Source: WYZ-LMO8 sp964586135 (GTDB taxonomy: Archaea; Thermoproteota; Methanomethylicia; Nezhaarchaeales; WYZ-LMO8). From it: DNA of 14,906 bases. The stretch's first letter is position 1; the number at the start of each line of letters is the position of its first letter. The notes below the pieces were generated by a model. It did not search any database and had not been told where the DNA came from. It saw nothing but the letters and a program-made list of their open reading frames with translations. Position numbers and translations under genes: made by a program. The stretch is from NCBI GenBank assembly GCA_964586135.1, contig CAZPGS010000016.1:1-14906 (forward strand), in the 5' to 3' direction. Of this stretch, positions 14,405 to 14,906 are shown in pieces.

Positions 14405-14412
14405 AAATTTAT
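14405..14412 (-). promoter_or_regulatory. TATA box of the FAD dehydrogenase gene
   Basis: On the minus strand ATAAATTT, preceded by purine-rich AAGG as a possible BRE, is centred about 26 bases upstream of a predicted start near 14382. It separates this gene from the RAM-domain gene, whose stop is at 14445. Confidence 0.5.
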
Positions 14413-14444
14413 CCTTAACTCATCAAAATAAAGTGGTGAAGACG

Positions 14445-14675
14445 CTAGTCGAGAATTATAGAAGTCATTGTGTCTCTTACCCCGCTTATTTTATGTATCC
14501 TGGTTATGAGAAAGTCCGTCAACGACTTCGTATTCGCGACCTCGATTTTGGCTATTACGTCGTAGGGGCCCGTGACTGAGTGCGCCTCCTTTACCTCTGG
14601 CAAAGCTTTCAATTGCTTCACGACGTCGAGCACTTTGCCCGGCTCGACCTTCACATGTATGTAAGCCCTAACCAC
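14445..14675 (-). CDS. Stand-alone Lrp/AsnC-type RAM (ligand-binding) domain protein
   Basis: From GTG 14675 the protein is 76 residues, the usual size of a single RAM domain, and begins MVRAYIHVKVEPGK, the classic first strand. The next helix and strand contain LKALPEVKEAHSVTGPYD, the family's conserved GxYD segment, and the end reads RDTMTSIILD. RAM domains bind amino acids and form dimers or octamers. Without a DNA-binding helix-turn-helix, single-domain versions are thought to act as partners of full-length Lrp proteins or as metabolite sensors. The frame stays open upstream to a GTG at 14726, but that extension is not family-like. GGAGAA lies about nine bases before GTG 14675. Function beyond the domain is unknown. 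Confidence 0.86.
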   Translation of the reverse strand: MVRAYIHVKVEPGKVLDVVKQLKALPEVKEAHSVTGPYDVIAKIEVANTKSLTDFLITRIHKISGVRDTMTSIILD

Positions 14676-14854
14676 GTGTAATTCTTCTCCTTTGAAAGAT
14701 AAGAGGGTTGCGCCACCTCGCTTCACATAGTCTTGAAATTAGGCCCAAGAGAGACGAGTAGGCGACGTATGGAGAAGCTCATGACAGAGAGAACACCACG
14801 TAGGTCCGCCATCTTTCGATTCGAAGCTCGATGACGTCGTGCTCAAGTCACTTT

Positions 14855-14906
14855 TGGTGGGGCCGCCAGGATTTGAACCTGGGTCACGAGGGCCCGAGCC
14901 TCGCAG
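14855..14906 (-). tRNA. tRNA-Pro(CGG), 3' portion, CCA encoded
   Basis: Read on the minus strand, the window edge gives the last three D-arm-side bases CTG, then anticodon stem CGAGG, loop CTCGGGC, stem CCTCG, a four-base variable region TGAC, T stem CCAGG, loop TTCAAAT, stem CCTGG, acceptor strand CGGCCCC, discriminator A and an encoded CCA ending at 14855. All stems pair perfectly. The anticodon is CGG (bases 14896-14894), reading proline CCG, with G at position 37. No intron lies in the visible anticodon loop. The 5' half, including GGGGCCG expected for the acceptor, is beyond the window. Confidence 0.95.

Noticed and set aside
14676..14726. N-terminal extension of the RAM protein to GTG 14726
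   Set aside because: Stand-alone RAM domains begin at the strand encoded from GTG 14675; the extra 17 residues do not look like part of the domain.
14727..14854. Small ORFs and a possible guide RNA beside tRNA-Pro
   Set aside because: No C/D box pair is present, and the peptides of 28 and 21 residues have no support.
1..14906. CRISPR arrays, insertion sequences, prophage or toxin-antitoxin genes
   Set aside because: No regularly spaced repeats, transposase motifs, terminal inverted repeats or phage genes were seen on either strand.

Overview
The window is a gene-dense, thermophile-like archaeal chromosome segment with about 50% GC by eye. It carries an A-type ATP synthase, geranylgeranylglyceryl phosphate (ether lipid) synthase, an archaeal Trm-G10-type tRNA methyltransferase, a GPN-loop GTPase, an Elf1-like elongation factor and TATA-box promoters with short or absent leaders. 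The Elf1-like gene and the protein styles point to the TACK side (Crenarchaeota/Thermoproteota and relatives). I cannot name the lineage from sequence alone. I see no mobile element, CRISPR array, prophage or clear horizontally acquired block; nearly all of it looks like core housekeeping DNA.

Layout. Bases 1-683 hold the 3' part of a TIM-barrel sugar-phosphate isomerase/endonuclease IV-like gene. Convergent to it is a two-gene tRNA maturation operon on the minus strand (Trm-G10 methyltransferase, then RNase Z; 2635-680). A short divergent promoter region (about 2636-2723) separates this from a plus-strand run of six genes (2724-6793): a small zinc-ribbon protein lacking a normal start codon, a GPN-loop GTPase, a long coiled-coil protein (COG1340 type), a DUF373 membrane protein, an Elf1-like zinc ribbon and GGGP synthase. 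The run ends tail to tail with a minus-strand operon (10821-6790) that reads pyrI, then A-ATPase subunits F, A and B. Across a 68-bp bidirectional promoter from pyrI lies pyrB on the plus strand (10890-11807). So the two aspartate transcarbamoylase chains are divergent rather than in one pyrBI operon. Next come a minus-strand SWIM zinc-finger protein and a plus-strand COG1407 phosphoesterase, divergent over one AT-rich TATA element, then a minus-strand FAD-dependent dehydrogenase, a stand-alone Lrp-type RAM domain, and the 3' part of a tRNA-Pro(CGG) gene running off the right edge.

How it works together. The segment covers tRNA 3'-end processing and m2G10 modification, transcription accessory factors, membrane lipid synthesis, the catalytic A3B3 head plus subunit F of the ATP synthase, the first committed step of pyrimidine synthesis, and a possible DNA-repair pair (SWIM plus phosphoesterase). 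Intergenic spaces are tiny: two convergent pairs share an interlocked CTAA double stop, and one convergent pair overlaps by 58 bp.

I do not see a clear-cut novel defence or mobile system. The parts most worth following are the uncharacterised run from the zinc ribbon to Elf1 (with an apparent non-ATG start or single-base frameshift in its first gene), the pyrI/ATPase operon with divergent pyrB, and the SWIM/phosphoesterase pair. Promoter and start-site statements are inferences from spacing and motif; none was tested.
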